Assembly: GCA_001604385.1 (NCBI GenBank)
Contig: LVBK01000042.1
Location: 1-47,919 of the forward strand
Reading direction: 5' to 3'
Source: Spirochaetales bacterium Spiro_09
GTDB lineage: Bacteria > Spirochaetota > Spirochaetia > Treponematales > Treponemataceae
Length of the DNA stretch: 47,919 nt
Shown one piece after another: positions 8,261-17,826 of this stretch. The translations under genes were made by a program, and so were the position numbers. The notes beneath the pieces are model-generated. The model was not told the origin of the DNA. It made no database searches and worked only from the letters and a program-made list of their open reading frames with translations. The stretch's first letter is position 1, and each line of letters opens with the position of its first letter.

Positions 8261-8878
8261 ATGGACGTTCAGTTACAGGAGCTTGTTAACCGGATTCAAA
8301 AGGATGGCGTCGAGAGCGCCGAGGCACAGGCTGCCGAAATTATACGCAAGGCTGAAGAAAAAGCGGCCTCAATAATCGCTTCCGCGAATTCCGAGGCAGA
8401 GGCTTCTCTTCGCAAAGCCCAAAATGAAGCCGTGCGACTGGAAGAGGCTGCGGTTTCAGCGATCAAACAGGCTGCCCGTAATCTGTTATTGTCATTCCGT
8501 GACGGAATAACTGCGGAACTTGATGCTCTTGTAAAACAGCAGGTTTCCGCAACCTTCTCCCCCGAACTTTTGAAGGAATTGATCCCCCGGACGGTTTCTT
8601 CCTGGATTGCAACTACCGGGTCGGACGATATCGCCGTGATTCTTTCTGCTTCGGATGCGGATAAACTCGAGTCCGTTTTTATGTCGTCCCTTAAGGACCT
8701 TTTGAGTAAAGGGCTTGTTGTCCGCCCTGATACATCCCTTTCCGGCGGATTCCACATTGGAAGCCGTGATGGTTCTTCCTACTATGATTTTTCCGCAGAA
8801 GCGGTTGCCGACCTCTTCAGTGCATATCTGAATCCCCGTGTAGCCGCCATTATGAAAGCGGCTGCAAAGGAGCTGTAA
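8261..8878 (+). CDS. atpE: V-type ATP synthase subunit E
   Basis: Subunit E forms part of the peripheral stalk of A/V-type rotary ATPases. The 205-residue protein begins with a long helix rich in Ala, Glu and Lys (about 15-80, EAQAAEIIRKAEEKAASII), as in the family, followed by a more globular C-terminal domain (about 100-200). The ATG at 8261 has GAGAGGTG just upstream; a 14-codon upstream extension of the frame is rejected. It is the first gene of the operon and is followed after three bases by the DUF2764-like gene. In E/G-type stalks E pairs with subunit G or H, which is not seen in this operon. Confidence 0.9.
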   Translation: MDVQLQELVNRIQKDGVESAEAQAAEIIRKAEEKAASIIASANSEAEASLRKAQNEAVRLEEAAVSAIKQAARNLLLSFRDGITAELDALVKQQVSATFSPELLKELIPRTVSSWIATTGSDDIAVILSASDADKLESVFMSSLKDLLSKGLVVRPDTSLSGGFHIGSRDGSSYYDFSAEAVADLFSAYLNPRVAAIMKAAAKEL

Positions 8879-8881
8879 TCG

Positions 8882-9433
8882 GTGAGCGGTTATTATTACC
8901 TGATGGCGCAGCTTCCCGGCATCCTGCCGGGTTTGCCGGCGCCGATCACGTATGCTGCGTTCAGGGAAATTGCCTCCCGATTCCTTTCTGATAAAGATTT
9001 GGACGTCCTTGATGCAATTTCCCTGGAACCTCCTCGTTCTCCCTGTCCCACCGGGAATCGGCTCCTGGATGCGTGGTTCGCCCGGGAACGAGCCCTGCGG
9101 CTTGCCCTGGTACGTGCCCGCGCGATCAAGATGAAAAAAGATATGGCGCTGCCCTTTGAAGAGGAGCTGCTGATCGCCGAAGCGATACATCTTTCCCAGG
9201 TTGCAAAGACTGCGGTTTCTCTGGACAACCCCCTTGAGGCTGAATATTTTCTTGACCGTGAACGTCTTGCCGCGATAGATGAACTGAAAAGTAACCATTT
9301 TTTCGATTCCGATGCAGTATGTGCATATGGACTTATGTTGCTCCTTCATGAACGCAGTGACCGGTTTACTGCGGATGCAGGCCGCGCATCATATACAACC
9401 ATTTATAACCAGATTCTTGGAGAAGCAGAATGA
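8882..9433 (+). CDS. DUF2764-like protein of V-ATPase operons
   Basis: This 183-residue protein begins MSGYYYLMAQLPG, matching my memory of the DUF2764 family found in V-ATPase operons of spirochaetes and Bacteroidetes. It is alpha-helical, without signal peptide or membrane segments. The GTG start has AAGGAG nine bases upstream, and the stop overlaps the atpA ATG (ATGA). No characterised function is known to me. Its position between E and A is where other A/V-ATPase operons carry subunit C or F, so it may replace a missing central-stalk subunit; that is inference. The family name rests on the N-terminal motif and the context. Confidence 0.75.
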   Translation: MSGYYYLMAQLPGILPGLPAPITYAAFREIASRFLSDKDLDVLDAISLEPPRSPCPTGNRLLDAWFARERALRLALVRARAIKMKKDMALPFEEELLIAEAIHLSQVAKTAVSLDNPLEAEYFLDRERLAAIDELKSNHFFDSDAVCAYGLMLLLHERSDRFTADAGRASYTTIYNQILGEAE

Positions 9434-11217
9434 CGGATACAAAAGGAACGGTAGTCGCCGTCAACGGCAATATGATCAGCGTCAAATTCGACGGTATTGT
9501 CGCTTTGAATGAAGTCGGCTATGTACAGGTAGACAACAAAAAACTGAAAAGCGAGGTAATTCGCATTCGGGGCGACATAGCCCAGTTGCAGGTATTCGAG
9601 ATTACTCGCGGAATTGAAGTGGGTGATCCGGTTGAGTTTACCGGTAATTTGTTGTCTGTTGAGTTGGGCCCGGGTCTTCTCGGACAGGTATACGACGGGT
9701 TACAGAATCCGCTACCTGAACTTGCCCAAAAAGCGGGCTATTTTCTTGAACGCGGTATGTATCTGGATCCGCTTCCTGACAATACCATGTGGGATTTTAC
9801 TCCCGTAGCCAAACCGGGTGATGTGGTACAACGCGCTGATACTCTCGGGACAGTCCCCGAGGGAAGCTTTATCCACCGTATCATGGTTCCCTTTTCCCTG
9901 TATGGAAGTTACACGGTCAAGTCGGTAAAACCCGCTGGCCGATATGCCCTCAAGGACACTATTGCCGAAATTCAGGACGACAAGGGTTCCCTCATTCCGG
10001 TTACCATGAGCTTTACCTGGCCGGTCAAGAGAGCGATTGACTGTTATAGTGAACGCCTCAAGCCGACAGAAACCTTGTCGACCAAAACCCGGACAATCGA
10101 TACCTTCTTCCCGGTCGCAAAGGGTGGAACGTATTGTATTCCCGGTCCTTTCGGTGCAGGAAAAACCGTGTTGCAGCATACGACCAGCCGTCATGCGGAG
10201 GTAGATGTTGTAATTATTGCCGCATGTGGAGAGCGTGCCGGTGAAGTTGTCGAAACATTGAAAGAATTCCCTGAATTGACTGATCCCCGAACCGGGCGTT
10301 CTCTGATGGAGCGCACGATTATTATCTGTAACACCTCCTCGATGCCGGTAGCGGCTCGTGAAGCTTCGGTTTATACTGGCGTTACCCTTGCCGAGTATTA
10401 CCGTCAGATGGGACTCGACGTCCTGTTGCTTGCCGACTCTACCAGCCGTTGGGCCCAGGCCTTGCGGGAAATGTCCGGACGTCTTGAAGAAATTCCGGGG
10501 GAAGAAGCATTCCCTGCCTATCTTGAGTCCTATATTGCGGCTTTCTATGAACGGGCAGGTATTGTTCGCCTTCGCGACGGAACAACCGGATCGGTTACCA
10601 TCGGAGGAACAGTTTCACCCGCGGGCGGTAACTTTGAGGAACCGGTAACCCAGGCAACCTTGAAGGTTGTCGGAGCCTTCCATGGACTTTCCCGTGAACG
10701 CTCAGATGCGAGAAAATATCCCGCCATTCATCCCCTTGACTCCTGGTCGAAATATGCCGGTGTTATTGATCCCTCCCGTGTCGAGTATGCCCGTTCATTT
10801 TTGAAACGTGGTACAGAAGTAGAACAGATGATGAAGGTAGTCGGTGAAGAGGGTACCAGCCTGGACGACTTTGTGATTTTCCTCAAGGGGGAATTCCTTG
10901 ATGCAGTATATTTACAGCAGAACTCCTTCGATGAGGTTGACGCGGCGGTCTCAACCGAACGTCAGAATCATGTGTTCTTTTTTATCCTTGAAATTCTAGG
11001 TGCGACTTTCGAGTTCAAATCTAAAGATGATGCGCGCGCATGGTTCAACACGACCCGGCAGCTTTTTATCGACTATAACTACAAGAGCTGGAAGTCTGAC
11101 GGATTTGTGCAACTTGAAGCGGAAATTCGATCTGCCATTGAAGAGAAGTCATCCGGTATCGATCCGGTTGTCGGAAAAATGCTTGCCGCGGAAAAGCAGG
11201 CCAAGGGTGCGGAGTAA
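9430..11217 (+). CDS. atpA: V-type ATP synthase subunit A (catalytic)
   Basis: This is the catalytic subunit of the A3B3 head, 595 residues, of normal length. It has the P-loop GPFGAGKT, followed by the catalytic Glu region GERAGE. The Walker B stretch is DVLLLADSTSRWAQALREMSGRL. The long non-homologous region that marks A subunits is present before the P-loop (about residues 115-185). It overlaps the upstream gene by four bases. Three bases separate its stop from the atpB start, with GGAG within its last codons as the ribosome binding site. The enzyme couples ATP hydrolysis or synthesis to ion movement through the I/K membrane part. Confidence 0.98.
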   Translation: MTDTKGTVVAVNGNMISVKFDGIVALNEVGYVQVDNKKLKSEVIRIRGDIAQLQVFEITRGIEVGDPVEFTGNLLSVELGPGLLGQVYDGLQNPLPELAQKAGYFLERGMYLDPLPDNTMWDFTPVAKPGDVVQRADTLGTVPEGSFIHRIMVPFSLYGSYTVKSVKPAGRYALKDTIAEIQDDKGSLIPVTMSFTWPVKRAIDCYSERLKPTETLSTKTRTIDTFFPVAKGGTYCIPGPFGAGKTVLQHTTSRHAEVDVVIIAACGERAGEVVETLKEFPELTDPRTGRSLMERTIIICNTSSMPVAAREASVYTGVTLAEYYRQMGLDVLLLADSTSRWAQALREMSGRLEEIPGEEAFPAYLESYIAAFYERAGIVRLRDGTTGSVTIGGTVSPAGGNFEEPVTQATLKVVGAFHGLSRERSDARKYPAIHPLDSWSKYAGVIDPSRVEYARSFLKRGTEVEQMMKVVGEEGTSLDDFVIFLKGEFLDAVYLQQNSFDEVDAAVSTERQNHVFFFILEILGATFEFKSKDDARAWFNTTRQLFIDYNYKSWKSDGFVQLEAEIRSAIEEKSSGIDPVVGKMLAAEKQAKGAE

Positions 11218-11220
11218 CAG

Positions 11221-12513
11221 ATGAAAAAGGTATACAGCAAGATAGAATCAATTAACGGTTCGGTCATTACAGTACGTGCCAACGATGTACGCTATGGAGA
11301 GCTTGCAGAAATAGAAACGTCCTTTGGAACTTCATTGGCCGAAGTCAACAAACTAAACGGTGATCTGGTATCCCTGCAGGTTTTCGCTGGCGGACGCGGT
11401 GTTTCAACCGGAGATAAAATCCGGTTTCTTGGACAAGAAATGAGGGTCAGCTTTTCGGAAAATTTGAAGGGGCGTATTTTTACCGGTTCGGGGGAACCCC
11501 GTGACAAAGGACCCTCACTGAAAGACAACCTTGTTCCCATCGGAGGCCCCTCGGTCAATCCGGCAAAGCGAATCATTGCGAAACGCATGATGCGCACCGG
11601 TATTCCCATGATCGATATGTTCAATACGCTTGTAGTCTCGCAGAAGCTCCCGATTTTTTCGAGTTCCGGCGAACCCTATAACGAGCTTCTGGCACGCATT
11701 GCGATGCAGGCCGAGGTTGATGTCATTGTTCTTGGCGGAATGGGTTTGAAATACGATGATTACCTGTATTTCAAGGATACCCTGGAGAATGCCGGAGCGA
11801 TGAGCCGGACTGCAATGTTCATTCATACCGCGGCAGATCCGACGGTCGAGTGTCTTATGATCCCCGACATGTGTCTGGCCGTAGCTGAACAGTTTGCCCT
11901 TCAGGGCAAGGATGTTCTGGTGCTGTTAACGGATATGACCAACTTTGCGGATGCTATGAAGGAAATCGCCATTATCCAGGAGCAAGTGCCCTCAAATCGC
12001 GGGTATCCCGGCGATTTGTACAGTCAGTTGGCCTCACGCTACGAAAAAGCGGTCGATTTTGACGATGCAGGTTCGGTTACCATTCTTGCAGTGACGACTA
12101 TGCCCGGCGATGATGTTACCCATCCGGTACCTGACAATACGGGGTATATTACCGAAGGACAATTCTATCTGAAAAACGGTCGTATTGAACCGTTCGGAAG
12201 TCTTTCCCGATTAAAACAGAATGTGAACGGTAAAACTCGGGACGATCATCGTGCGCTCATGGACAATATGATCAAACTGTATTCTTCCTACAAGGATACC
12301 CTTGAAAAGAAGTCTATGGGTTTCATGATGTCTGAGTGGGATAACAAGCTCCTGAAATACGGTGTATTGTTTGAAAAACAGATGATGGACCTTTCGGTGA
12401 ATATTCCCCTTGAAGGCGCCCTTGATGCCGGATGGAAAATTCTGTCGGAATGTTTTAATCCGCAGGAAACGGGAATTAAATCCGAACTTGTTCAGAAATA
12501 CTGGAAAAAATAA
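11221..12513 (+). CDS. atpB: V-type ATP synthase subunit B
   Basis: This is the non-catalytic partner of subunit A, 430 residues. The P-loop position is replaced by [13 protein letters not shown], as usual for B subunits. The stretch after [13 protein letters not shown], reading [22 protein letters not shown], is a strong family signature. It lies between atpA (3-base gap) and atpD (12-base gap). No frameshift or truncation is seen. Confidence 0.98.
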   Translation: MKKVYSKIESINGSVITVRANDVRYGELAEIETSFGTSLAEVNKLNGDLVSLQVFAGGRGVSTGDKIRFLGQEMRVSFSENLKGRIFTGSGEPRDKGPSLKDNLVPIGGPSVNPAKRIIAKRMMRTGIPMIDMFNTLVVSQKLPIFSSSGEPYNELLARIAMQAEVDVIVLGGMGLKYDDYLYFKDTLENAGAMSRTAMFIHTAADPTVECLMIPDMCLAVAEQFALQGKDVLVLLTDMTNFADAMKEIAIIQEQVPSNRGYPGDLYSQLASRYEKAVDFDDAGSVTILAVTTMPGDDVTHPVPDNTGYITEGQFYLKNGRIEPFGSLSRLKQNVNGKTRDDHRALMDNMIKLYSSYKDTLEKKSMGFMMSEWDNKLLKYGVLFEKQMMDLSVNIPLEGALDAGWKILSECFNPQETGIKSELVQKYWKK

Positions 12514-12525
12514 GGATACGGATCA

Positions 12526-13134
12526 ATGGCAATTAAGCTGACAAAAAACGAGTTGAAGGCGCAAAAAGAAAGCCTGAAAATGTACAGACGCTATCTTCCC
12601 ACGCTTCAGCTTAAAAAGCAGCAGCTTCAGACCGAGATCAGAACCATAGAAATTCGTGCGAAAGAGGTCAGGAACCAACGTGATCGGTTAAATGAAGAAT
12701 TTCGGGAATGGATAGCGGTTTTTGGCGAGGAAGACGCATTTACGCCTGAAATGGTGCAAATCCGGGAGGTTAAAACTTCTACCGGTAATATAGCGGGCGT
12801 TTCCATTCCGATTTTTGAAAGCGCACTCTTTGATCGCGCAGACTATGATCTGTATGCAACACCGTTGTGGATTGACACTGCGGCAGACCGTCTTGAGCGG
12901 GTTTTGTCCCTCGATCTTGAAGCTCGTGTACTTGATGAACAGGTTCGGTTATTGCAAATTGAACTTCGTACAACAACCCAACGGGTCAATTTGTTCGAGA
13001 AAGTAAAAATTCCCGAAACAAGATCGAATATCAAGAAAATCACTGTGTATCTGGGTGACCAGCAAGTAGCCGCGGTGGTACGCGGAAAGATATCCAAAAA
13101 GAATCTTGAGCGTGCGATGGAGGAGGCAACATGA
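12526..13134 (+). CDS. atpD: V-type ATP synthase subunit D
   Basis: Subunit D is the central rotor shaft of A/V-ATPases. The 202-residue protein starts [20 protein letters not shown] and continues into a long helical stretch (about 10-70), then a middle region, then a second long helix (about 115-170). This is the coiled-coil hairpin typical of the family. ATAAGGATACGG gives a ribosome binding site. Its end overlaps atpI by four bases (ATGA). In other systems D works with subunit F, which I do not find in this operon. Confidence 0.95.
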   Translation: MAIKLTKNELKAQKESLKMYRRYLPTLQLKKQQLQTEIRTIEIRAKEVRNQRDRLNEEFREWIAVFGEEDAFTPEMVQIREVKTSTGNIAGVSIPIFESALFDRADYDLYATPLWIDTAADRLERVLSLDLEARVLDEQVRLLQIELRTTTQRVNLFEKVKIPETRSNIKKITVYLGDQQVAAVVRGKISKKNLERAMEEAT

Positions 13135-14999
13135 TAGTTCCCATGAAAAAAATATCCCTCCTGGTTCTTGACCGTGAACGTGAAGAGGCGCTTGCTGCTT
13201 TGCGAAAAACCGGAGTGGTACACGTAGAGAAGCGTCCTGCCCAAAGTGAACGACTGGTTCAACTCAATTCTGTCCTGACACAGATTGATCAGGCTCTGGC
13301 AGTTCTTGCCGAGATCAAATCTTCTGTTACAGTCATGGGTGATGACAGCAATACGCAATACCCTGAAGACCTCGTTGGACGAATTCTCGCGCTGCGCGAT
13401 GAACGCAAGGCCTGTCTTGATACTATCAGCGCGGTAGATCGCGAGCTTGATCGTCTTGCTCCCTGGGGTGAAATAGATCCTGCTTCCTTTGATCGTCTTG
13501 CTGATAAAGGACTATATCTCTTTCCCTTCGAGATGTCTTGCGACGACTACCGAAAAGTACCCGAAACTGTTGACAGTGTGGTGCTGTCACGGGACAAAAA
13601 ATCGGTACGCTGTGTGATTGTAAGCCCGGATGATTTATTGCACGAACACATGCCAAATGGTGCGGTCGAGCTGGTAATGCCCGCCAAATCGACGAATGAT
13701 CTGTCAATGGATCGTGTCAACGCAATGGAAAGAATGGCGGAAATCGGCAGTGAATTGCTTCGTCTTTCGTCATCTCAACGGAACTTGCAACAAGAGAAAC
13801 AAAGGATACTTGGTGATCTGGAGTTCGAGACTGTTCGGGCCGGAATGGAAAAGATTGAATTGGGTCAGGAACTTCCACGAACAGGTGGTACAGGACTTGC
13901 TCTTCTGACCGGTTATGTTCCGGAATCCAGTGAGGAAGAGGTTCTGACAGCGTCGCGTGAATTTGGTTGGGCTTGTCTTTCTCAAGTTCCTACAGATGAA
14001 GATGCTGTCCCTACCAAGCTCAAGAACAATCCGTTTGTGAATCTCATCTCGCCCTTGCTGGATTTTTTAGGAACCGTTCCCGGGTATCGAGAACTGGATA
14101 TATCTTTATGGTTTCTGTTATTTTTCGGTGTCTTTTTCGCGATGATCTTCGGAGACGGCGGGTATGGTGGCATTTTGGTCGGTATTTCTGCCGCTGGCAT
14201 TTTTATGAAACTTGGTAAAGGGGAACGACCGCCTGTCGGACTCTATATGTTTTTATATTTAGGACTGATGACAGTAGCATGGGGTCTGATAACCTGTAAC
14301 TGGTTCGGAATGCCTTCTTCCATGGTTCCCGCATTTTTGCGGAAACTGTCTGTATGGCAGTTATCCGGCTCGAATCCGGATACAGAAGCTGTAACACAGA
14401 ATGTTCAGGTGTTGTGTTTCACTCTTGGACTTCTCCAGATTTCACTGGCACATGTTATCGGTGTTATTAGGTACAGATCATCCCTGAAAATGCTCGGTGA
14501 GCTTGGCGCCCTCGCAATGACGATCGGAATGTATTTTGTGGTGCTCAACCTGGTTGTCGACGCCCAAAAATATCCGATGAATAATGTGGTGCTTGCGCTT
14601 GTTGGTGGCGGATTCCTGGTGAATTTCCTCTTTATCAATTTTGATGGAAGCGTTGGAAAGGGCATTCTGGAAAGCCTGAAAAATATTATTACCATGTGCT
14701 TGGGCATAGTTAATATGTTCGGCGATATTATGAGCTATATACGATTGTGGGCTGTCGGGCTTGCCGGTACTGCAATAAGTGTTACTATCAATAATATGGC
14801 TGGTCCGATGCTTGGCGGATTTATCATTTTTGCCGGTGTTTTGGTGCTGTTTTTTGGACACGGACTTAACTACGTAATGGCTGTACTTTCCGTGATTGTG
14901 CATGGTGTCAGGTTGAACACGCTCGAGTTTTCAAACCATCTCGGTCTGACCTGGTCAGGCTTCAAATACGAACCGTTCTCGGAAACGGTCACAAAATAG
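13131..14999 (+). CDS. atpI: V-type ATP synthase subunit I (membrane subunit a)
   Basis: The 622-residue protein has a soluble N-terminal half (about 1-310, partly coiled coil) and a C-terminal half with about seven to eight membrane helices. It contains the conserved SYIRLW motif with Arg538, the residue that faces the c-ring during ion transfer, and a HGLNYVMA stretch near the end. The start used overlaps atpD. An ATG four codons on (MKKISLLVL) is also possible because many family members begin close to that phrase. Subunit I forms the ion half-channels against the K ring. Confidence 0.96.
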   Translation: MIVPMKKISLLVLDREREEALAALRKTGVVHVEKRPAQSERLVQLNSVLTQIDQALAVLAEIKSSVTVMGDDSNTQYPEDLVGRILALRDERKACLDTISAVDRELDRLAPWGEIDPASFDRLADKGLYLFPFEMSCDDYRKVPETVDSVVLSRDKKSVRCVIVSPDDLLHEHMPNGAVELVMPAKSTNDLSMDRVNAMERMAEIGSELLRLSSSQRNLQQEKQRILGDLEFETVRAGMEKIELGQELPRTGGTGLALLTGYVPESSEEEVLTASREFGWACLSQVPTDEDAVPTKLKNNPFVNLISPLLDFLGTVPGYRELDISLWFLLFFGVFFAMIFGDGGYGGILVGISAAGIFMKLGKGERPPVGLYMFLYLGLMTVAWGLITCNWFGMPSSMVPAFLRKLSVWQLSGSNPDTEAVTQNVQVLCFTLGLLQISLAHVIGVIRYRSSLKMLGELGALAMTIGMYFVVLNLVVDAQKYPMNNVVLALVGGGFLVNFLFINFDGSVGKGILESLKNIITMCLGIVNMFGDIMSYIRLWAVGLAGTAISVTINNMAGPMLGGFIIFAGVLVLFFGHGLNYVMAVLSVIVHGVRLNTLEFSNHLGLTWSGFKYEPFSETVTK

Positions 15000-15008
15000 G
15001 AGTTGATT

Positions 15009-15443
15009 ATGGATTTTGGTTATTTTGGTGCTGCTGCAGCTCTCGGTATTTCCGCTGTCGGTTCCGCGATAGGTTTGTCAATTGCCGGTCAAGCCACTAT
15101 TGGTTCCTGGAAACGCTGTTATATGAATAACAAGCCTGCCCCCTTTATTCTTGTTGCGTTTGCCGGTGCGCCCTTGACCCAGACTATCTACGGATTTTTG
15201 TTGATGAACGCAATGCTTGCCTCAAAAGCCGCTGGCTCGGCAAGTGACTGGTTCCTTCTGGGTGTTGGTCTTGTATGTGGCCTTGGTATTGCCGCTTCGG
15301 CTGTTGCCCAGGGCGCAGCAAGTGCTGCCGGTTCCGACGCGCTTGGAGAGACAGGGAAGGGTTTTTCTCAATACATTACTATTGTCGGTTTGTGCGAAAC
15401 GGTTGCTCTTTTCGTAATGGTTTTCGGGTTAATTTCCGTTTAA
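15009..15443 (+). CDS. atpK: V-type ATP synthase subunit K (c-ring proteolipid)
   Basis: This 144-residue membrane protein has four helices in two hairpins. The ATG at 15009 has AGGAG six bases upstream; a TTG two codons earlier is too close to that site to be used. The ion site of the second hairpin is Glu130 in GLCETVALF. The equivalent position in the first hairpin carries Thr57-Gln58 (PLTQTIYG) and there is a Gln101 (VAQGAAS). These line up with Thr64, Gln65, Gln110 and Glu139, which bind sodium in Enterococcus hirae NtpK. Sodium coupling is inferred. It is the last gene of the operon and is followed by a terminator. Confidence 0.96.
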   Translation: MDFGYFGAAAALGISAVGSAIGLSIAGQATIGSWKRCYMNNKPAPFILVAFAGAPLTQTIYGFLLMNAMLASKAAGSASDWFLLGVGLVCGLGIAASAVAQGAASAAGSDALGETGKGFSQYITIVGLCETVALFVMVFGLISV

Positions 15444-15468
15444 CCTGATCCGGATTACACGTATCAAG

Positions 15469-15512
15469 AACAAACCCTGTCGAAACCGCATCGGTGCCGG
15501 CAGGGTTTTGTT
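15469..15512 (+). terminator. Terminator after the V-ATPase operon
   Basis: AACAAACCCTGTCG (15469-15482) pairs with CGGCAGGGTTTTGTT (from 15498). One mismatch and one bulge interrupt the stem, and the loop is about 15 bases. The T-rich right side (TTTTGTTGT) supports rho-independent termination. The T run is broken by G, so termination may be partial. Confidence 0.6.
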
Positions 15513-15525
15513 GTATTCAGAACTA

Positions 15526-15554
15526 TGTACACAGCGTCTTTTTGCCGATACTAT
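15526..15554 (+). promoter_or_regulatory. Candidate promoter for ispG
   Basis: TGTACA (15526-15531), a 17-base spacer and TACTAT (15549-15554). It follows the ATPase terminator, so a promoter is expected here. Transcription would begin at about 15561, the A of the start codon. No ribosome binding site is visible. The assignment is by eye only. Confidence 0.35.
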
Positions 15555-15560
15555 ACCTGT

Positions 15561-16694
15561 ATGAACAAGCAAGTATATGCCGCTTCGACGCTCTCCAATC
15601 CTGTAACCATAGGTGGTACAGGAGGCGTTCGTTCTCTGACCATAGGCGGCGATTCACCCATTTCAATTCAAACCATGTGGAAATCTCCCTTGACGGAAGA
15701 TTCTCTCCGATCCATTCCAAAAACACTTGCCTCACTGTCCTCTCTTGGCTGTGATATTGTACGGTTTGCTGTTCCCGATATGGAAAGTGCCGATTTACTT
15801 GTTCGTCTTTCCAAAATGACCGATATGCCACTGGTAGCCGATATACATTTTGACTATAGATTGGCCTTGCGTTGCCTTGAGGGAGATGTTGCCAAGATCA
15901 GGATCAATCCTGGCAATATTGGTTCCCGTGACAGGGTCAAGGCGGTTGTTGATCGTGCACGTGAAAAAAACGCAGCCATACGGATCGGCGTCAATTCGGG
16001 TTCACTTCCCCGTGATCTACAGGAGCGAATCCAGGCAGATATTCTGGAGGGCAAGGATCGCGCGATTGCCCGTTCTGAGGCACTTGCTGAAGCTGCCTCA
16101 CGGGAACTTGCGGTATTTGACGAACTGTCCTTCAATCGTGTTATTGTGTCAATGAAGGCTTCTTCGGTGGTCGAAACCGTTGAATGTAACCGGGTATTTG
16201 CCTCCCTACACCCTGTCCCGCTCCACCTTGGGGTGACAGAAGCCGGACCACTCATCGGAGGCGTCGTCAAGAGCACGCTTGCCTTTTCCACTCTTTTTGC
16301 CGAGAATATTGGCTCTACCGTCCGGGTCAGCCTGTCAGACACAATGGAAAATGAAGTGATTGCTGGGCGCGAGATTCTTTCAGAGTGCGGAAAACGAACA
16401 GGTGGCGTCCGCATCGTTTCCTGTCCTCGCTGCGGGCGTAACGGCTTTGACGTTCACGGTTTTGTATCTCGGTGGCAGGAAGCCCTGTTGTCTTTGAACA
16501 AAGAAATTACCGTTGCGGTTATGGGATGTGTCGTCAATGGTCCCGGAGAGGGTAAACATGCTGATATTGGCATTACCGGCGCTGGCGATTCCATTCTGGT
16601 ATTCAGAAAAGGTGAGATAGTAAGAAGTGTGTCCCTTACCGGCGGCACCCAAGAGATTGACCGGATCTTCCGGGAGGAGCTTGATAAACTGTGA
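15561..16694 (+). CDS. ispG: 4-hydroxy-3-methylbut-2-enyl diphosphate synthase
   Basis: IspG converts methylerythritol cyclodiphosphate to HMBPP in the MEP isoprenoid pathway, using a 4Fe-4S cluster. The 377-residue protein matches the short E. coli-type form of about 370 residues. The N-terminal TIM-barrel domain shows RIGVNSGSLP. The C-terminal cluster domain has SCPRCGRNGFD and MGCVVNGPGE; the three cysteines and the Glu are the expected cluster ligands. The chosen start is MNKQVYAASTL; an extension 12 codons further up (15525) contains no family sequence. The stop overlaps the next gene's GTG. Confidence 0.96.
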   Translation: MNKQVYAASTLSNPVTIGGTGGVRSLTIGGDSPISIQTMWKSPLTEDSLRSIPKTLASLSSLGCDIVRFAVPDMESADLLVRLSKMTDMPLVADIHFDYRLALRCLEGDVAKIRINPGNIGSRDRVKAVVDRAREKNAAIRIGVNSGSLPRDLQERIQADILEGKDRAIARSEALAEAASRELAVFDELSFNRVIVSMKASSVVETVECNRVFASLHPVPLHLGVTEAGPLIGGVVKSTLAFSTLFAENIGSTVRVSLSDTMENEVIAGREILSECGKRTGGVRIVSCPRCGRNGFDVHGFVSRWQEALLSLNKEITVAVMGCVVNGPGEGKHADIGITGAGDSILVFRKGEIVRSVSLTGGTQEIDRIFREELDKL

Positions 16695-17791
16695 GAACAC
16701 TACAAGGTATGGCGCTATTGTTCATATTGGTTATTGTTCCGGGTTTTTCCGAAGAATTGCCGGTTTGGGAATTTTTGTCCCGCTCGCGGATTGAACTTGA
16801 AAATGGAGATTTTGGCCAGGCCCTCATACTGTGCGAAAAAGCCCGTACTTTCCATCAGCAGAAAATCACTGAATCACTTGATGTTTTGAAAGCTGCTTTT
16901 TCACCCCGTGATGTACAGCGAGTCGGGGATAATCTTCATGATATTTACGTCAAATTACAGGAACGCAATGAAAATTCTGCACTTGCAGTATTGGACTCAA
17001 TCTATTTAACAAAGAGCAGTTTCTTCTTTTCCAATTCTGCAGCTCGTCTACTGTCCTGGCTTGATAAGGCCAGAGTATTACCCGAAGCCGATTTCCTCGA
17101 GGGTGAAATCTATGAAGCCGAGGGCGAAACCGCTTTTGCTCTTCACTGGTATACCAAAGCTTGGGAAAACCGTGATTTTTTTGATATTCCAGACACACGA
17201 TATACTCTTTTATATCGCATGGCAGATTTAGCCCGTTTGACCGGTGATTATCCAGGGGCAGAAAAATACCTCTTGCTGGTTTTATCGGATGATCCGGTAT
17301 TCGGAACTCCGGACAAGGAAAGTCCCACCCTTATGGCCATGAAACGTACACTGGTAATTGAAGGGGATGTGGACAAGTTTTTCTTGTTGTACCGGCATAA
17401 TGCACAATTTGCACTCAAAGCGTACCAGGATTTAGCCTTATTATATTCAGAAGATTCTCTCTTTAACAGTAATCGTGCGCTTTCCGCCTCGGTGCTGGCT
17501 ACCTTGATATCTGTAACCTGGATTGATAAAAGTCTTCAATTCATAAATCATGAATACACGTATTCAACCTTTCCAGAGATGCTTCGTGAAGCAGGAACCA
17601 AAAAGGATATTATCAGGTTGGCTGACACGTACCGACTATGGTCCTCTTTCATTGAACTGGCAAAAATACTGGAACGGGCCGGCAAGGTGTCTCAGGCTGA
17701 CCGACTTTTCGGATATCTTGCCTCTGATTGTCCGGATGAAGGTATTAGTCGTATTGCCCGTCATATGCATGATAGTGTGGAAATTAGGTAA
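16691..17791 (+). CDS. Exported helical-repeat (TPR-like) protein, function unknown
   Basis: The 366-residue protein starts with a likely signal peptide (MRTLQGMALLFILVIVPGFSEE), so it is periplasmic or surface-associated. The rest is alpha-helical with TPR-like pairs, for instance around residues 30-50 (NGDFGQALILCEKA), 135-160 and 180-200 (TGDYPGAEKYLLLVL), and again near the C-terminus (AGKVSQADRLFGYLA). The start is GTG overlapping the ispG stop, with GGGAGGAG about 12 bases upstream; an ATG six codons on is the alternative. It is translationally coupled to ispG, but nothing ties it to isoprenoid synthesis. It probably acts as a scaffold in the cell envelope. Confidence 0.75.
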   Translation: MRTLQGMALLFILVIVPGFSEELPVWEFLSRSRIELENGDFGQALILCEKARTFHQQKITESLDVLKAAFSPRDVQRVGDNLHDIYVKLQERNENSALAVLDSIYLTKSSFFFSNSAARLLSWLDKARVLPEADFLEGEIYEAEGETAFALHWYTKAWENRDFFDIPDTRYTLLYRMADLARLTGDYPGAEKYLLLVLSDDPVFGTPDKESPTLMAMKRTLVIEGDVDKFFLLYRHNAQFALKAYQDLALLYSEDSLFNSNRALSASVLATLISVTWIDKSLQFINHEYTYSTFPEMLREAGTKKDIIRLADTYRLWSSFIELAKILERAGKVSQADRLFGYLASDCPDEGISRIARHMHDSVEIR

Positions 17792-17826
17792 AGTATATTG
17801 AAAAAGACAGAAGTTTGGAGTAGAGT

